Below, in pieces: positions 21,493 through 33,918 of a stretch of 64,000 nt of DNA. The stretch covers positions 14,565,334 through 14,629,333 of the forward strand of contig NC_041812.1 of the NCBI RefSeq assembly GCF_900964775.1, given 5' to 3'. Numbering within the stretch: position 1 is the first letter of the stretch; every line of letters starts with the position of its first letter. The notes beneath the pieces were generated by a model that worked only from the letters and a program-made list of their open reading frames with translations, had not been told where the DNA came from and made no database searches. The stretch is from Scleropages formosus. Its lineage: Eukaryota; Chordata; Actinopteri; Osteoglossiformes; Osteoglossidae. The translations under genes were made by a program, and so were the position numbers.

Positions 21493-22977
21493 ATGGGAAA
21501 TGCAAAAAGTGGTGCGGTGTCCAAAGAGATCCTGGAAGACTTAAAGCTCAACACCAAGTTCTCAGAAGAAGAGCTCTGTCAGTGGTATGAGAACTTCCAG
21601 AAGCAGTGTCCCACAGGCCGCATCTCCCCTGAAGAGTTTGAGAAAATCTACGATCGCTTTTTTCCAAATAGTGACGCTAAGGCTTATGCACAACACGTGT
21701 TCCGCTCCTTTGACACCAATGATGATGGTACTTTAGACTTCAAGGAATATATCATTGCCCTGCACATGACCTCAAGCAAGACGGCACTTAAACTGGAGTG
21801 GGCCTTCTCGCTGTTTGACGTGGACAAGGATGGCTACATCACGAAATCTGAAGTGAAAGAGATTTGCCAAGTGAGTCTACCATCCAAGCTGGGGGTAACA
21901 GGATAGGGATAAAGAATCACACATATAAAGATCAGCCTTGCAAGAGCCCGATGCTTCATATTAAAAACTTAGTTGCTGTTACATTATGATTTATTTATTC
22001 AAAGAATTAAAGAGGTACTTGCAATATTTAGTGTTACTAAAGCCTGATAAATCCAGTCCTGTTGTGTCACTACTCTGAGATAAGAAGTAAGACAAACCTT
22101 AAGTACTAGGAGCCAAAAATAACACATGGAAAACAAACTGATCTGACAAAGCTTATCTAAGGTGAGAACCAGGACTCACGAGTTTCCAGTTCAATTCAAT
22201 TCAATGCAATTCAATTGAACATATTTCTAGAATGTTCTCACCGGTGGCACAGAGCATGAACGAGCCATTAATTACTCTTCACTGACGATGGTGTTAACAT
22301 TCCACAAAAATAACAGGAAAAGAAAGGTGTCTCCTTAGACAACTGTGTGATCACATCCCTTATTTAGACAACTGATCTCTGACCTTGTGCACTGCTGTGA
22401 TGACAATAAAGTGTAGGGAATGTTCTTATTCTTTAGTTATTGTTAATCTGCCTCATTCCCTCAGTCCATCTTCAAGCTGATCCCTAAAGAGAAACAGGCC
22501 CTGCTACCCAGTGACGAGAATACACCTGAGAAGAGGTCAGACAAGCTCTGGAGCTATTTTGATAAAGGCGATAATGGTAAGTGGAGCTTGGCTGTGGTAT
22601 AACGGCATGATAGAGTGCTTTTAACATAATGATGCACTCTGGGAGATTAAAGCACAGGGCTACTTAAGTAAAATGACCCATACCCACTTCTTAAACCATG
22701 CCTTAGTACATAAGGGATGACATTACAGAGACGCAGGATAGAAATAACACTAGACTGAGCAAGCAGATAAATAAAACCAGTACATGACTGACAGGTTATT
22801 TTTCTATATGAGAAATAGAGGATGAGTCAATGACAGATGAATCAGTGCAAGAAAAAGTGCTACGTTAATCTTTATTCACTTTGTGTTCCAGAGAGACTAG
22901 CGGAAGGAGAGTTTATCAAAGGAGTCACCGAGAATGAGGATGCACTTCGCCTCATCCAGTATGATCCGCAAAATTGA
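21493..22977 (+). CDS. rcvrn: Recoverin/visinin-family neuronal calcium sensor, 191 aa in 3 exons
   Basis: Coding exons: 21493-21870, 22465-22576, 22892-22977, with GT-AG junctions and matching phases. The protein begins MGNAKSGAVSKEIL, the myristoylation signal of recoverin. Its LNTKFSEEELC and KAYAQHVFRSFD blocks are near-identical to the family. EF-hand 1 is the usual dead form with the conserved cysteine (CPTGRI). EF-hand 2 (DTNDDGTLDFKE) and EF-hand 3 (DVDKDGYITKSE) look calcium-competent. EF-hand 4 (DKGDNERLAEGE) is degenerate, as in recoverin. Recoverin slows rhodopsin phosphorylation by binding GRK1 in photoreceptors when calcium is high. The C-terminus stops at YDPQN and lacks the lysine-rich tail of mammalian recoverin. 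Teleosts have several rcvrn paralogues, and I cannot tell which this is. The ATG at 21493 is set by the myristoyl motif, although an upstream in-frame ATG exists at 21448. An AATAAA lies at 23940. Confidence 0.92.
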
Positions 22978-24139
22978 TTAAGTACTGTGTTCACTAGCTT
23001 CTTGTATCTTCTGTCAGTGTGTCATAGTATCCCGTCAGTCAGTCAGTATACAAAACATAATTTTTTGCCTCTTTTACTGAAACTTGCTCTCTTTATAGTA
23101 CATATTGACATATGTATAGGTAGGTGCATTAACAAGCTGTTAAACACACACACACACACTTATTAGCACACATTCATAAGCACAGTTCCACTAGCACATA
23201 ACATCTATATAGAGAAATTTAAAAAGACACCAATTAACACACTCAATCCACACTTTGTAGGTGTGTTTGCTATGTATCTATTAATACCATTAGTTCATTT
23301 CTGTTAGCGTTCATACCATAACACATTTTTGCCCAAAAATCTCCCTTAAGAAATACAGATGCAGTAGATCACTGACACATTGAATTAAACAGGTAAAGAC
23401 AAGAATCCAGTAATGAAAAAGAATCTAGGAAAACACCAGCCACTTTTCTCCAAAGCAGCTTACAACAATTCACCTGTTTATACAACTGGGAAATTTTTAC
23501 TGAAGCATTTTAGAGTAAGCACTTTGCTCAAGGGTATTCAAACATGCAACCTCTGAGACCAGACACAGCAGCACTAACCCCTGTGCTAACTTTTATTAAC
23601 AAGCAGGAAACATTTAAACTTTTGTCAGGGTTTAAGAAATAATACTACTGGCAGTGGCTAATACAGTGTTGTCTTAGCGCCAAACACCGATAGCGTCCTT
23701 GTATCTGTTCCAAATGGTCAACGATTGTAATGATTGTACATGAATAATTCTTGCAGTTTTAACCTCAAAATTAGTAAACATTCACCTTCACCTGCTGAAT
23801 GAAAGCTTTTTCTCCTTCTTCTCCTGTTTAACTGTTCTTACTTCTTTTTATTCCACAATCTGACAACTACAGTTAAAAAGTAAACACATTTGACACATCA
23901 AATTTTGTCTTCTTTTTTAGTCATTTAACACGCGATTTCAATAAAGCACAAATTTAAATTGTTCATTTAAAAACCATATACCTAATAACATGTAATATAT
24001 AAAATGGCTGGAGTAAATAAAATTATATGGAAAACAGATATTCAGTGTCACATAACATAATCATATACTTTATTAACCTAATTAAGATCTTATATTTAAA
24101 ACCTTTGGCACAAATTAATACAAAAGGCTTTTTGTTAGA
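22978..24139. other. 3' flank of the recoverin gene
   Basis: Apart from the V-SINE at 23440-23590 there is only AT-rich sequence with a short CA run near 23145. It likely includes the 3' UTR, with a candidate polyadenylation signal AATAAA at 23940. Confidence 0.5.
23440..23590 (-). repeat. V-SINE fragment, reverse orientation
   Basis: CACTTTTCTCCAAAGCAGCT, then GCACTTTGCTCAAGGGTATT and a reversed head (CAGCACTAACCCCTGTGC) are all V-SINE text. It lacks part of the 3' end. Confidence 0.7.
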
Positions 24140-24830
24140 CAATATTTCTTAGAAGAGGATGCCAGCAAGGCTGTCTCCTTCCCCCTTACTATTCACACTT
24201 AGAAGTAATCAAGATAAATGCAGTGTAAGTGTAGAAGATGCACTGTTATACTGGAGTAATCATGAAATATCAGTCCCAGCAGGTTTAAACATTATGTCTT
24301 ATTATAATGACCTTTAAGGTTATAAAATCAATCTGTCTAAATCACTGGCCATAGAAGTGAATACCCCTTTTAATTCCACTTGCTGTTTCCCCTTTGAACT
24401 CTGATTTTAGAAATGTAGGAATTTTTCTTACTCCTGATCTTAATCACCTTCTAGACACCGACTATTCACCACTAATTAATAAGATTAAAAAGGATCTGAC
24501 TCTGTGCACCTCTGTTCCTACTTCAGTATTTGGTAGAATTAATGCTGTCGGGATGAAGGTTTTATCTCGTCTGCTATACCTATTCCAAAATCTACCGTTA
24601 CTTGTCAGAAGATTTGTTCAGACTACTTGGTTTCCAGATTTATCTTTAATAACAAAAGGCCCGAAGTTAAACTCTCCAAACTTTGCCAACCAAAACACAT
24701 GGGTGGGGCTTCTGTACCAAATACGAGATTTTACTATTGTGCTGGAGAAAGTAAACAAATGACGATTCTCTGTGGGTGAGCATGGAATCTGCTTCATGCT
24801 ACCAAAGAGCATTAAGATCTCTGCCTTTCC
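24140..24830 (+). mobile_element. L1/Tx1-type LINE fragment, reverse transcriptase end
   Basis: Translations show a decayed RQGCPLSPLLF-type block near 24160, then YKINLSKSLAIEVN, then NVGIFLTPDLNHLLDTDYSP, then FGRINAVGMKVLSRLLYLFQ. These are the successive blocks of the C-terminal half of L1-type reverse transcriptase in fish. The stretch 24394-24762 is still open for 122 codons. It is truncated at both ends and broken, and has no clear target-site duplication. Confidence 0.85.
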
Positions 24831-24897
24831 TTCAAAAGTTTCAAGATCCCATCTTGAACTAAAACTTTGTCATATTCAACACTCTTGTACGTACATT

Positions 24898-25110
24898 TAC
24901 ATTTAGCTAATGCTTATCTCCAAAGCAACTTTCAATGTTAAGCTACCTAATATTATATATCTATATTTTTGCTTTACTGTAGTAAGAAGAGCGTTACACA
25001 ATTTTAGAGGTACAATGGCTAAATGCTCTGGCCCCTCAGTTTCACATGGATCTCTGGGTCTATGAGCAAGACGGCATCCTGTACACACAGACCTGGTTCG
25101 TAGTCACTAA
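24898..25110 (-). repeat. V-SINE, decayed, reverse orientation
   Basis: TTTACATTTAGCTAATGCTT, then TCTCCAAAGCAACTTTCAAT and GTTAAGCTACCTAATATTAT match the reversed V-SINE 3' half. The 5' half is hard to follow. Confidence 0.55.
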
Positions 25111-26799
25111 GTAGGTCAGTGACATGGGCATCAAAATTCATCTATAATATGTACAGAGGGATGGACATTTGTCACGGAGATGCTGAAGCAGATTAGATGT
25201 GTTTAAACCTTTGAAAGCAACTTTTCGGCTTGTTTTGCATGGATATCTGTTGTGTTCTACTGCCCTCATATCAAAAAATGCTCTTACCGTGGCAATTTAA
25301 GGCATTTTCTTGGTAGACATAAAACTGAGGTATCGTATCCTTCTATCATTTTTACAGCACGTCTACTCTCTGCAGGCTAACTAAGGTGTTGACTAGCCAG
25401 CTGAGCCAAGATGGCACAGGATATACACAACTCACTCAGGATAGCAATTTCAGGCCAACGTGGAACGCGAAACTTCTAAAATATAATTTTATCACATCTT
25501 TAAAAATTCTGTTTGAAAACCCTGATGCTGAGACAATAGTGTAGTATACAATCCGGCTTTTGCGTGTACACAACTTAAGGATGGAGACAGTGAAAAGGGA
25601 GACAAACTTAATAGCAGAGGTAATGAACAACAGCACAAATCAAAGGTATAGCATTGGTGATGTACAACAGACTGAAACAAATAAAGTGTACACATTAAAC
25701 CAACCACAGTTCCACTGGCTTCAACATGTTGAACAGTGGTATTGACAGGCAATCTTAAAACAAATGATATGACTGATTAATATCTGTACGTACACAGAGA
25801 GTTTTTTTATTACAGACTGATGGCCATGCAGATGAAACAGCCACATATACATATATTATTGTTTTATTTATTGATGTTATGGTATGTAGGCTAGCTTCTT
25901 TTACAAGGAGATGTATTTTAATGTTGTGATCCATCCCAAAAGTTCCCTCCAGAAAAATGTGGATGACTTAAGTTTTTTAATTTCTTCCACTGGAAAAATT
26001 CATATTTGATTTGTATGACGACACTCTTATGAACTCAGGAAGGTATGGACAGCCTTCTGGAAGTTATGAGAAAGTGCTATATGATCACACCTGTGATACA
26101 CTGTAACCCTTTAACTTCACCCATAGCTCTATGTATATGGACATATTTGCAAACCCTCGGTGTCTCTGCACGTATGTTGCAGTGACCCTATGCTATCAAG
26201 AAAAATACAGTACCATATACTGCTCACCTTGTTAGGAAGGGAACTGGGTTACCCAAGGAACAACATCCAAAACAGTTACTTGTGCTTTGTGTTAGTAAGG
26301 GACAAACACCAAGAAAAAATTAATGAGCAGTTCATATCAAGTGACATTAGATGGATTAAATAGAATGAGAGGGAGAAAAGGCAATACTTGCCACTTGTGA
26401 AACACATGGATCCCGAAGAAGTGGGGGAAATCAGTATCTGGAGATGAGTTGCGGTGACATATGACATATATGAAATTAGCTTTGGTGATGAATACTTGGA
26501 ATAGTTTGGACAGTGGATCGTTTGGAGAAAAATAGGACAAATAGAAGCACATATAGTAGTGCACTGAAACAACATGACATAAAACGAGTATTGGTACAGA
26601 GTGATCCAATGGCAACTCTGTAAAGCCAAGGACAGCAGGGCAGAAGAGGAAGAGTATGTGGAAATGGGCACATGACTACTGATCAAGAGACTGCAGCCAT
26701 TGCAAAGGAAATCAGTTGACAGGGGACAACATGGCACAGGTAGGGTCACCATTTCCCAGAGAACGAAAGGAAAACAACTGAAAATCGGGGAAACTGGAT
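25111..26799. other. Gene-free stretch, nothing recognised
   Basis: Several frames are open for 60-160 codons here, on both strands, but none shows a known domain or splice logic. 26340-26800 is purine-rich on the plus strand and leads into the degenerate tandem repeat below. Confidence 0.5.
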
Positions 26800-27180
26800 A
26801 AGAGACTCAGTTGTGAGAGTATGTGCAGCAGCGTGCGTGAGTGGAGCCACCCCAAAAGGCAGAAGGACAGACGGAAAAGAAAAGGGAGAGAGCTTGACTA
26901 CACAAGGCATGAGCAAGTGGAGTCACGACAAAGGGAGAAAGAAAACTAGACGTAGCCTGGAAAGAGACTAGGTCAGCTGTGATGTTAAGAGGCCCCACCC
27001 CAAAGTCAGAAAGGGGTAAGGAGGGGGATCAGCTCAGTTACAAAGATGCATGCAGTTGCACATATTAGCAGACCCATCCAATTGGAATAGAGAAGGAAGG
27101 AGAAGGAAATGGGGCACAGAACAGAGCAAAAAGACAGCTCAGTTGCAAAGATGCATTCAGCAGCACCTGCAAATGGCGCT
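26800..27180. repeat. Degenerate tandem repeat with units of about 70-110 bp
   Basis: GCTCAGTTACAAAGATGCAT at 27031 recurs as GCTCAGTTGCAAAGATGCAT at 27137, with an older form GACTCAGTTGTGAGAGTATG at about 26803. A second phrase recurs near 26838, 26917 and 26987 (GAGTGGAGCCACCCCAAAAG, AAGTGGAGTCACGACAAAGG, AAGAGGCCCCACCCCAAAGT). The unit is poorly preserved. Confidence 0.55.
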
Positions 27181-28485
27181 GTACCAAAGAGGCACAGGAA
27201 AGTGGAGAACAGCGCATGTCACAGAAACCCAATCAGGTGGAATTAGGCACATAATGATTTCACAGTCCTGGTATGCAGCGAGGTAGGTTCTGAAACATCC
27301 CATCCTAGTGAGGAGACAAAAGAAGATGGCACACCCGGCATAAGCATTGGTTGCGAGAAGCAAAGCAATGAGCAGAAAGCGATTTGCAAATGTTTGGTAT
27401 TATATTTCTAAGAACTTTTTTTCAAAACTCCAGGAAAATCAATACATGACAAAGATCATTCACAAGTGCGTGAAATTAACCTTTCATCTTAGATCCCATT
27501 ACAATTACACAGCAAAAGTGATAATTTCAGCTTAAAAACTGATATGAATGGTATAACATGTTCTGAAAGACAATAAAACACCAGGACTTTAAACCACAGA
27601 ACTATTAAAAGGGATTACAATTTAAATTTTAAAAATTGTGCAATAACCCTCATTAGAGAGAAGTACAAGGACCTCATCTTCAACTTTCCTTTTAAGGACT
27701 ACTGTACCATGTGTGGCTAAACTTAAGTTTTGGACCAGCTTTGTGTGTGTACAGTATATTTTCAAACTCTTCAAGGATCCTTTAGAATCGTGTCACCTTC
27801 GTGCCTCCACAAATGTTTGTTGCGCGTTATTCTCCCGAAACTTTCCCGCACTTTCTCGACGGAGCGCAGTTCACCATTGCGCAGCACTAACAGCTTTCCG
27901 TCCGTGTTTAGACGAATTTACGGATTTAAAATACTTCAGTGGAACATCGAATAACCTTTTTTTCCCCACAAAAAAAAACGTCATATAAAAGCGTGGCATG
28001 AACTTAAATGTTTAATAAAGTCCTTTTCCGTTCACTGACTCACAATGAACAGATACAAATAAAAGCAACGGTGAAGTTCAAGTCTCGGAACAGGGGCGCT
28101 TTCCCGCGCTTTCTTTAAAGCTGCTGCTCGTGCAGCCGCGCCCCCCCCCCCTCGGGTAAAGGGAACACAGCCCGTCCGGCACCAGCCGCACTCGAGCCTG
28201 TGCTCTAAGCACAAAATACGGCAGGTACCGGTGTATCAACCAGCTCTGTAAAGATTTACAAGCCTGAACATATTTAATGCTTTGTGTTTTTTCTTTTCTA
28301 GCGTAGTCTGAACAAGGGAACTTGGTCATTAGCTCCATGATGTGGACATGAGTTTAAGTAACCCTGATAATACTGTATAGTTAATTCTGCTGATAGACCC
28401 CGCTAGACTAGTCAATCATCCAGGCTTTGGGTATTCAAGGTTTAATTATGTTATAGAAGTCATTAAACATCTTTGCTCCCTTCTA
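27181..28485. other. Gene-free stretch with a CpG-rich patch
   Basis: 27800-28230 is richer in CpG than its surroundings (CGCGTTATTCTCCCGAAACT; GCAGCCGCGCC, followed by a run of C). No coding exon is recognised. It could be a promoter of an unseen transcript. Confidence 0.3.
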
Positions 28486-28700
28486 TTTACATTTTTTTAG
28501 CTGACACTTTTCTCCAAAGCAACTTAAATTTGTAAAGGTACTTTTACCCATTTTTTACAGCGAGGTAATTTTTTTTTTTTTTTACTGGAGCAATTTATGA
28601 TGAATACCTTGCTCAAGGGTACTAGTTGGAGGTGGAAATCAAACCTGCAACCTTTGGGGTCAAAGGCAGTAACTCTTACCACTATGCTACCAGCTGTCCC
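28486..28700 (-). repeat. V-SINE, full length, joined to a U6 snRNA copy
   Basis: Read on the minus strand it runs from a tRNA-like head (TAGCATAGTGGTAAGAGTTA) through the conserved core (ACCCTTGAGCAAGGTATTCA) to the tail near 28486. Its first bases follow immediately after the T-run that ends the U6 copy at 28701-28790. Confidence 0.85.
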
Positions 28701-28790
28701 AAAATGTGGAAAAGTCATCCTTGCGCGGGAGCCATGCTAATCTTCTTTGTACCATTCCAGATTTCAAATATGTGCTGCCACAGCTAGCAC
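28701..28790 (-). pseudogene. U6 spliceosomal snRNA pseudogene
   Basis: The minus strand reads GTGCTAGCTGTGGCAGCACA, then AGAAGATTAGCATGGCTCCC and GCGCAAGGATGAC, the unmistakable U6 order (5' stem, ACAGAGA-like region, AGATTAGCATGG, GCGCAAGGATGAC). The ACAGAGA box is altered (ACAAAGA), about 20 nt before the 3' end are missing, and many substitutions are present. There is no proximal sequence element or TATA arrangement I can see. It ends in TTTT at the V-SINE junction. Confidence 0.9.
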
Positions 28791-28879
28791 TTCCAACACC
28801 AGTAAGGATTTAGCTGGCTAAAGACAATGTCTCGCCAACTTCACATACCCCCCCAAGCACATAAAAAACGCACACGTTT

Positions 28880-31800
28880 TCAGCAAACATTTATTTTCAT
28901 TTAGCACTCAAACAAGATGGAAGTTTCAACAAAACAAGTTTACTGGTTGAGGTATAGTTGAAAGGTGTCATTCCAAATGCATCTAAGAGTGAACAGTGAC
29001 TTCACAAAACATTTTATTTCTGACTACGTGGCACTTACCCAGAAAAACAACTTACAATAAGTTCAACAGAATTCAATTTTAAAATTTTAATCTCGTCTAT
29101 AAAAACACAAGGTCACAAATGGTTTTGATGTTTAAAAAAAAGAAAAAAACTGTACACTTCTGCACAATAATTGTACATGTACCTAACCCTTACATTTTGG
29201 TTGAGTAGGTCAGAACAAAGTACTACCCTGCTCTCACTAAACACTTGATTTTTGATGTCCCTGCAGACATTTGGGTTTGTCAGCTAGCAGCACTTCATGT
29301 CCTACAGCAGCTTTCTGCACTAGGAACCTTGCAAGAACAAACATGCTGTGGTGCTGTGCTCAACAGCAGTAGGGCAAGTGTGTGCGGATGGGGCTCATTC
29401 ACACAATTACCACAGGCCATAAAAATAAATAGGTGTGATTACAAGGAGAAACCCAAGACATACTGGCCCATGAAAAGACTTTGCTGCAGTTTCAGCCCAG
29501 ATTTACCTTCCTGCATAGAGACCACCACGGAAATAGTACCATATCCTCCGTTTAGGCTGAAACTGTAGAAGTAGTGGGAATACTGTTCTTGTTGGCAAGA
29601 ATGTCACAGATGTGTCGTCCTAGGTAAGGTAAAACTAACACACTCACTTTGTACAGTATTAAAAATGGAAAAAAATGGTACAGAATGCAGCTCTCACGGC
29701 AATTCCATTTACTTTTTTTTCCACTGCAATTGCTAAAGCCCTCTGACCCACTGCCCTCCAAAAACAGGGTAAAGGGTGTGGTGCATCTATGGTGAGAGGT
29801 TAGGGAATGGGGATGGATTGGAGCTGGTGACCCATGCATTGCTTACCTTCCATCCATCCATCCCTTCATCGGTGAGGAGATGCAGAGTTGCCGACACAGA
29901 AAGAGGAACTCGCGTCTCATCTCAGCCTCTCTACAGCACTGCGCCTCACAGCTGTTCAGAGCACAGGTGGAACACCTCAGTTGTGCGTGTGTGTGCCCGT
30001 GTACCGATGGAAACTCCTCACAAACACACACCATGAACAAGCCGATGCAACACCTCCAGCAACTTCCCCTTACCACCTATGTTCAACTCTGCCCTTAAAT
30101 GGTCCACAGGTCTACTGACACTTAAGCCCATTAAATTTTGTGTAGCTGATCCTAAAGTCAATGGCCTGATCCTATATGACAGTTTTGCAAAGTTGAAGGC
30201 TTGGGAGGGACTTGAATGAATTGGGGTGGAAAATCTGACTACTTTTTCATGTTTCACTTCATGGGAAACACACAAAACCAAACCACTTACAATTAATGAA
30301 GTGTCCCTTTTTGGGAAGAATTTTCTTAAAAGGCACAAATCCAATTAGGATCAGATCAAGCTTTATAAACCAGAGACGTAATCATAGACAAACCCATTGC
30401 ACAGCACTGTTACCTTTTACTTTACAGTGTACAGTCAAAAGAAGGCAAATATTAGTCCTTTGTAGTACCAGAAAGAGGCCTGGGCAGTTGGGCTGCTGTT
30501 GCAAAAGGCTGACCAGAACCAGAAAGCGAGGCGACGACAGCGGCGGCTAACGTGTGCGGCGGGCAGGCGGTGGTCACTGTATTACTTGGATCCGTCAAGC
30601 CTCAGCGCTCAACAGGCACACCTACATTCTTGCTCTCCCACACAAACACACATACACCTACAAAGAAATGTGGGGTATACCCCAAAAGTTCAATACTCTT
30701 GCGTGCTGTCAGTTTTTTTTTTTTTTTTGCGCAGTATCCTACATATTTGGTGTCTGTGTGTATGTGTTTGTGTGTCTGTGTATATCCTATGATATTTCAT
30801 GGTCTATGGCTCTCCATAAGTTAACGCAGGTGTAGGATTAATGAAGGAAGGGGGCTAGTGTACTGTTGAGGCGCAGGCATCAATCAAGGGCTTCGTGCTT
30901 TTACCTTGGGGGGTTGCGCTTCCACAGCATTTCGTGATGCTAATTTTCTTCCCCCCACATCACACGCACATGGCGTCCAGTGGCCTCGGACCTATTTCAG
31001 TTGGAATGGTTAGTCAGAGGGGGGGAAAACAATTGTCTAAAACAGAAGTATGAGCAAAAAAGCATGCACTATTACAAAACACTGGGCATAGACTCGGCAA
31101 TGCATAAGCACAGCCTTGGTGCCTTCACCTTTCCCATCAAATTTAACCCCCAAACTTCAAATGTACTCAGAACTGCATGAATCACTAACTGTGGGTTTGC
31201 TTGTCAAATGTTATATTAGGGGTTTCTTGCCACACTGTGGACTTCTTCCAACATTTGTTCACTATGCTGAATCTACTAAAATGCCAAGAGCACATAAAAC
31301 AAATTTGAAATAAACCAATTTGTAATGTATTGGACAACTAGCACTGAGTAACCCTAGTTGCTGTAGCAGGTTGTACTGAACATTCACAACACGGTGACTG
31401 AGTTTGGTGAGGTCAGACAATGCATGCCTCCCAACTCCCCTGTGCGCTGAAAAATTTGCATGGATTAAATCTCAGCAAACCAAAAAAAAGAATATTTTAA
31501 AGCCCTATTAATAATACTGAGAATATTCTTTAACATTGGTACATAAGTTTTTAATCCTTAAAAAAACTGGAAGTAAAAAAAAAAGCTGTGAAAACATGGT
31601 AAAATTAACAGAAAACTTTTAATCCTAACACAATCAAAATGTGACTCAGATTTAGACAGTAAGACAAAGATAGTGGATAAAAGTGTGTTTGTGTGTGAGC
31701 GCTCCCTGTTCTCACCATCACATTGACCGCTGGCACTCAAGGAAGGAAAACCATCACTTATACTCCTAGAGAGGAGAAAAAAGAGCTGGACAAGAAAGAA

Positions 31801-33918
31801 ATGGAAAAGATCTTGATAAAATGTATTAGAATTGATTAAACTTTCAGCCTTGCAATGCCCCACTTTTCAAACATCTTCCATGTATCTTATGGTAAAATGT
31901 ATTGCGACCATACAATGAAAAGTAGGAAGAAGTTTATTTGTCGCACAAAACAGCTCTAGGTTAGGTCAATTTAATAATTTAACTTCTTAACATGAAGTAC
32001 AAAGTCAAATGGTATGAATTCACATCCAAGAAGCTAAAATGTTATGTGCAATCTGATGTGGCAAAACAAAATACTTTTACAAACTTTCTACTGGGGGAAA
32101 ATATTACCTTATGTCCCTGTAAACACAAATTACATTATAAATGTGTATTTTAGATGTACTTGTTCAGTACTTCTGGTCACACAAGTACTACAAATATTGA
32201 ACAATTTGAGGGGAGACTGGTCTATTTCACTACTTTCTCAGGTATTATTCAAGGGGTAAAGTTTGGTGCAGAAATTTCTTTTATAAAATGGTATAGCATC
32301 ATAAATTTTAAGGGCATGTCTTAAACAGGAAATAAAATACCAGAAGGCTGCCTTTACAGAGAAATCCCTGGAATCAAAAACCACCCCTTGAACTGAGCAA
32401 CTTCACTGCCCCGTCATATCCATTTTTAGGCCCCGCCTAATTGTCAGCCAGTACATTACTCAGTGTTCATTAAAAGAAGGGTTGGAAACATTGTGTTGTA
32501 AAGTAATTATGCATCAGAAGAAAATGCCAGCAGTCAGCAGAAATGTGACATTTTGTCAGTCAACTTTTGCCTGCCTTCTGTGACATTTCTCCAAAAACTT
32601 CAATCCTGAAACTCGTGTGCACACATCCTGCCTGTATGGACTGTACATAGCCCAGTGTCATTCAGGTATGGTACAGAAGGAACCTAAGGCCTAGTCTGGG
32701 CATTATATTAATGACAAATGTATACAGTTAACTGCAACCACTGCCCTTTTGACTCATAAGCATGTCACCTGGCCATATTTTTTCATCATTTGAGTGGTGC
32801 AAGGTTGTGGCAAACATCACAAAACATACAAGTGAAACACCAGTGTGAGAAATGGTACTTGATTTGTTTAGAGGCAGGTGGAGCTCATGGGGCAGTCCTG
32901 CAGCAAGCATCTACCACATGCAGCAGGACACAAACACCTCCATAACAAATCAGATATCACATATTCTACAACTACAGAGGTCCATAACACCTGTTTGAAG
33001 AGGTTTACTTTTGAGTCCCTTTTTCCATTTTATTTACATCATGAAAAACAACACTAAATTTCAAAAGAAAACATGTGAGGCCCCTATGGAAACATCCACA
33101 GGGGCAGGAAAGTTAGGGGTATCTGAAAAAGGAATAACAATAAAAATCTATTGAATCCACATTTTCTTCAACCTTTAAAGGCAAACATGTTGGCAACCTA
33201 TTTGCAATCCGGTACATGGCAAATCAATCCCAAATGCTCATTGGCTGAACCAGACGCGGCCCCTTGCTGCATCTTACTGACAGTGGTAGATACACTGTTT
33301 ATTCAGTTTTCCATGGAGAGGGAAGGGTGGTTACGGTTCAGAAGAGGTACACCTCTTCCTGCTTGTGTGCCTTCACCTCCTGGCCCGTTATGGGCAGAAT
33401 GACTGAAGCTGACTACTTCCCTGTTTGTATCTGTCATTCTGGTGGCTGTCAAAAGCAAAGACATCACACACCCCATTTCAGGCACACATGACATGAAGCA
33501 CTAGAGTCCAACCCTGGTCCTGTATGATGTGCTGCATCACATGTTTTCGGCTTCATTTAAACAACTCATTGTTTGTGGCATCTTATGTCACCATATTGAC
33601 CAAAAACTAAAAAAAGAAAACAAAGACAGCTATGCACATTCAGAACATGTTCCATGCACTGCTTATACAAGGTCTGTATGAATATATCAAGGGGAACCAA
33701 ATATCTAGCATATCAGTTACAACTTCTCAAAGTAAGTCTTGAAATTCCGATCTTTAAAAAAAGGAGTAATGCAATTTTTAAGTGTTGACACCATTTGGAT
33801 AAGCAAATGTTTCATCCAAATGATCTGACTGCACAAAGTAAAATGACAGCGGACCAAAGTTGGGATACAGTCCTTAGACACAGACACACAAACACACACA
33901 CCCTCCCCAGGAAGGCGA
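28880..33918 (-). other. Repeat-poor tract downstream of rbm14b, candidate long 3' UTR
   Basis: About 5 kb without one SINE or LINE copy I can recognise, in a window where elsewhere such copies come every 1-2 kb, and without a convincing coding exon. Possible minus-strand polyadenylation signals (TTTATT on the plus strand) lie at about 28890, 31932 and 33025. It may be the rbm14b 3' UTR or a non-coding transcript. This is inferred from composition only. Confidence 0.35.

Noticed and set aside
26276-26752. 158-codon minus-strand frame
   Set aside because: No recognised motif, unusual composition and no splice partner; likely chance.
28701-28790. Functional U6 snRNA gene
   Set aside because: The ACAGAGA box is altered, the 3' end is deleted, and a V-SINE follows the T-run directly. 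It is a pseudogene.
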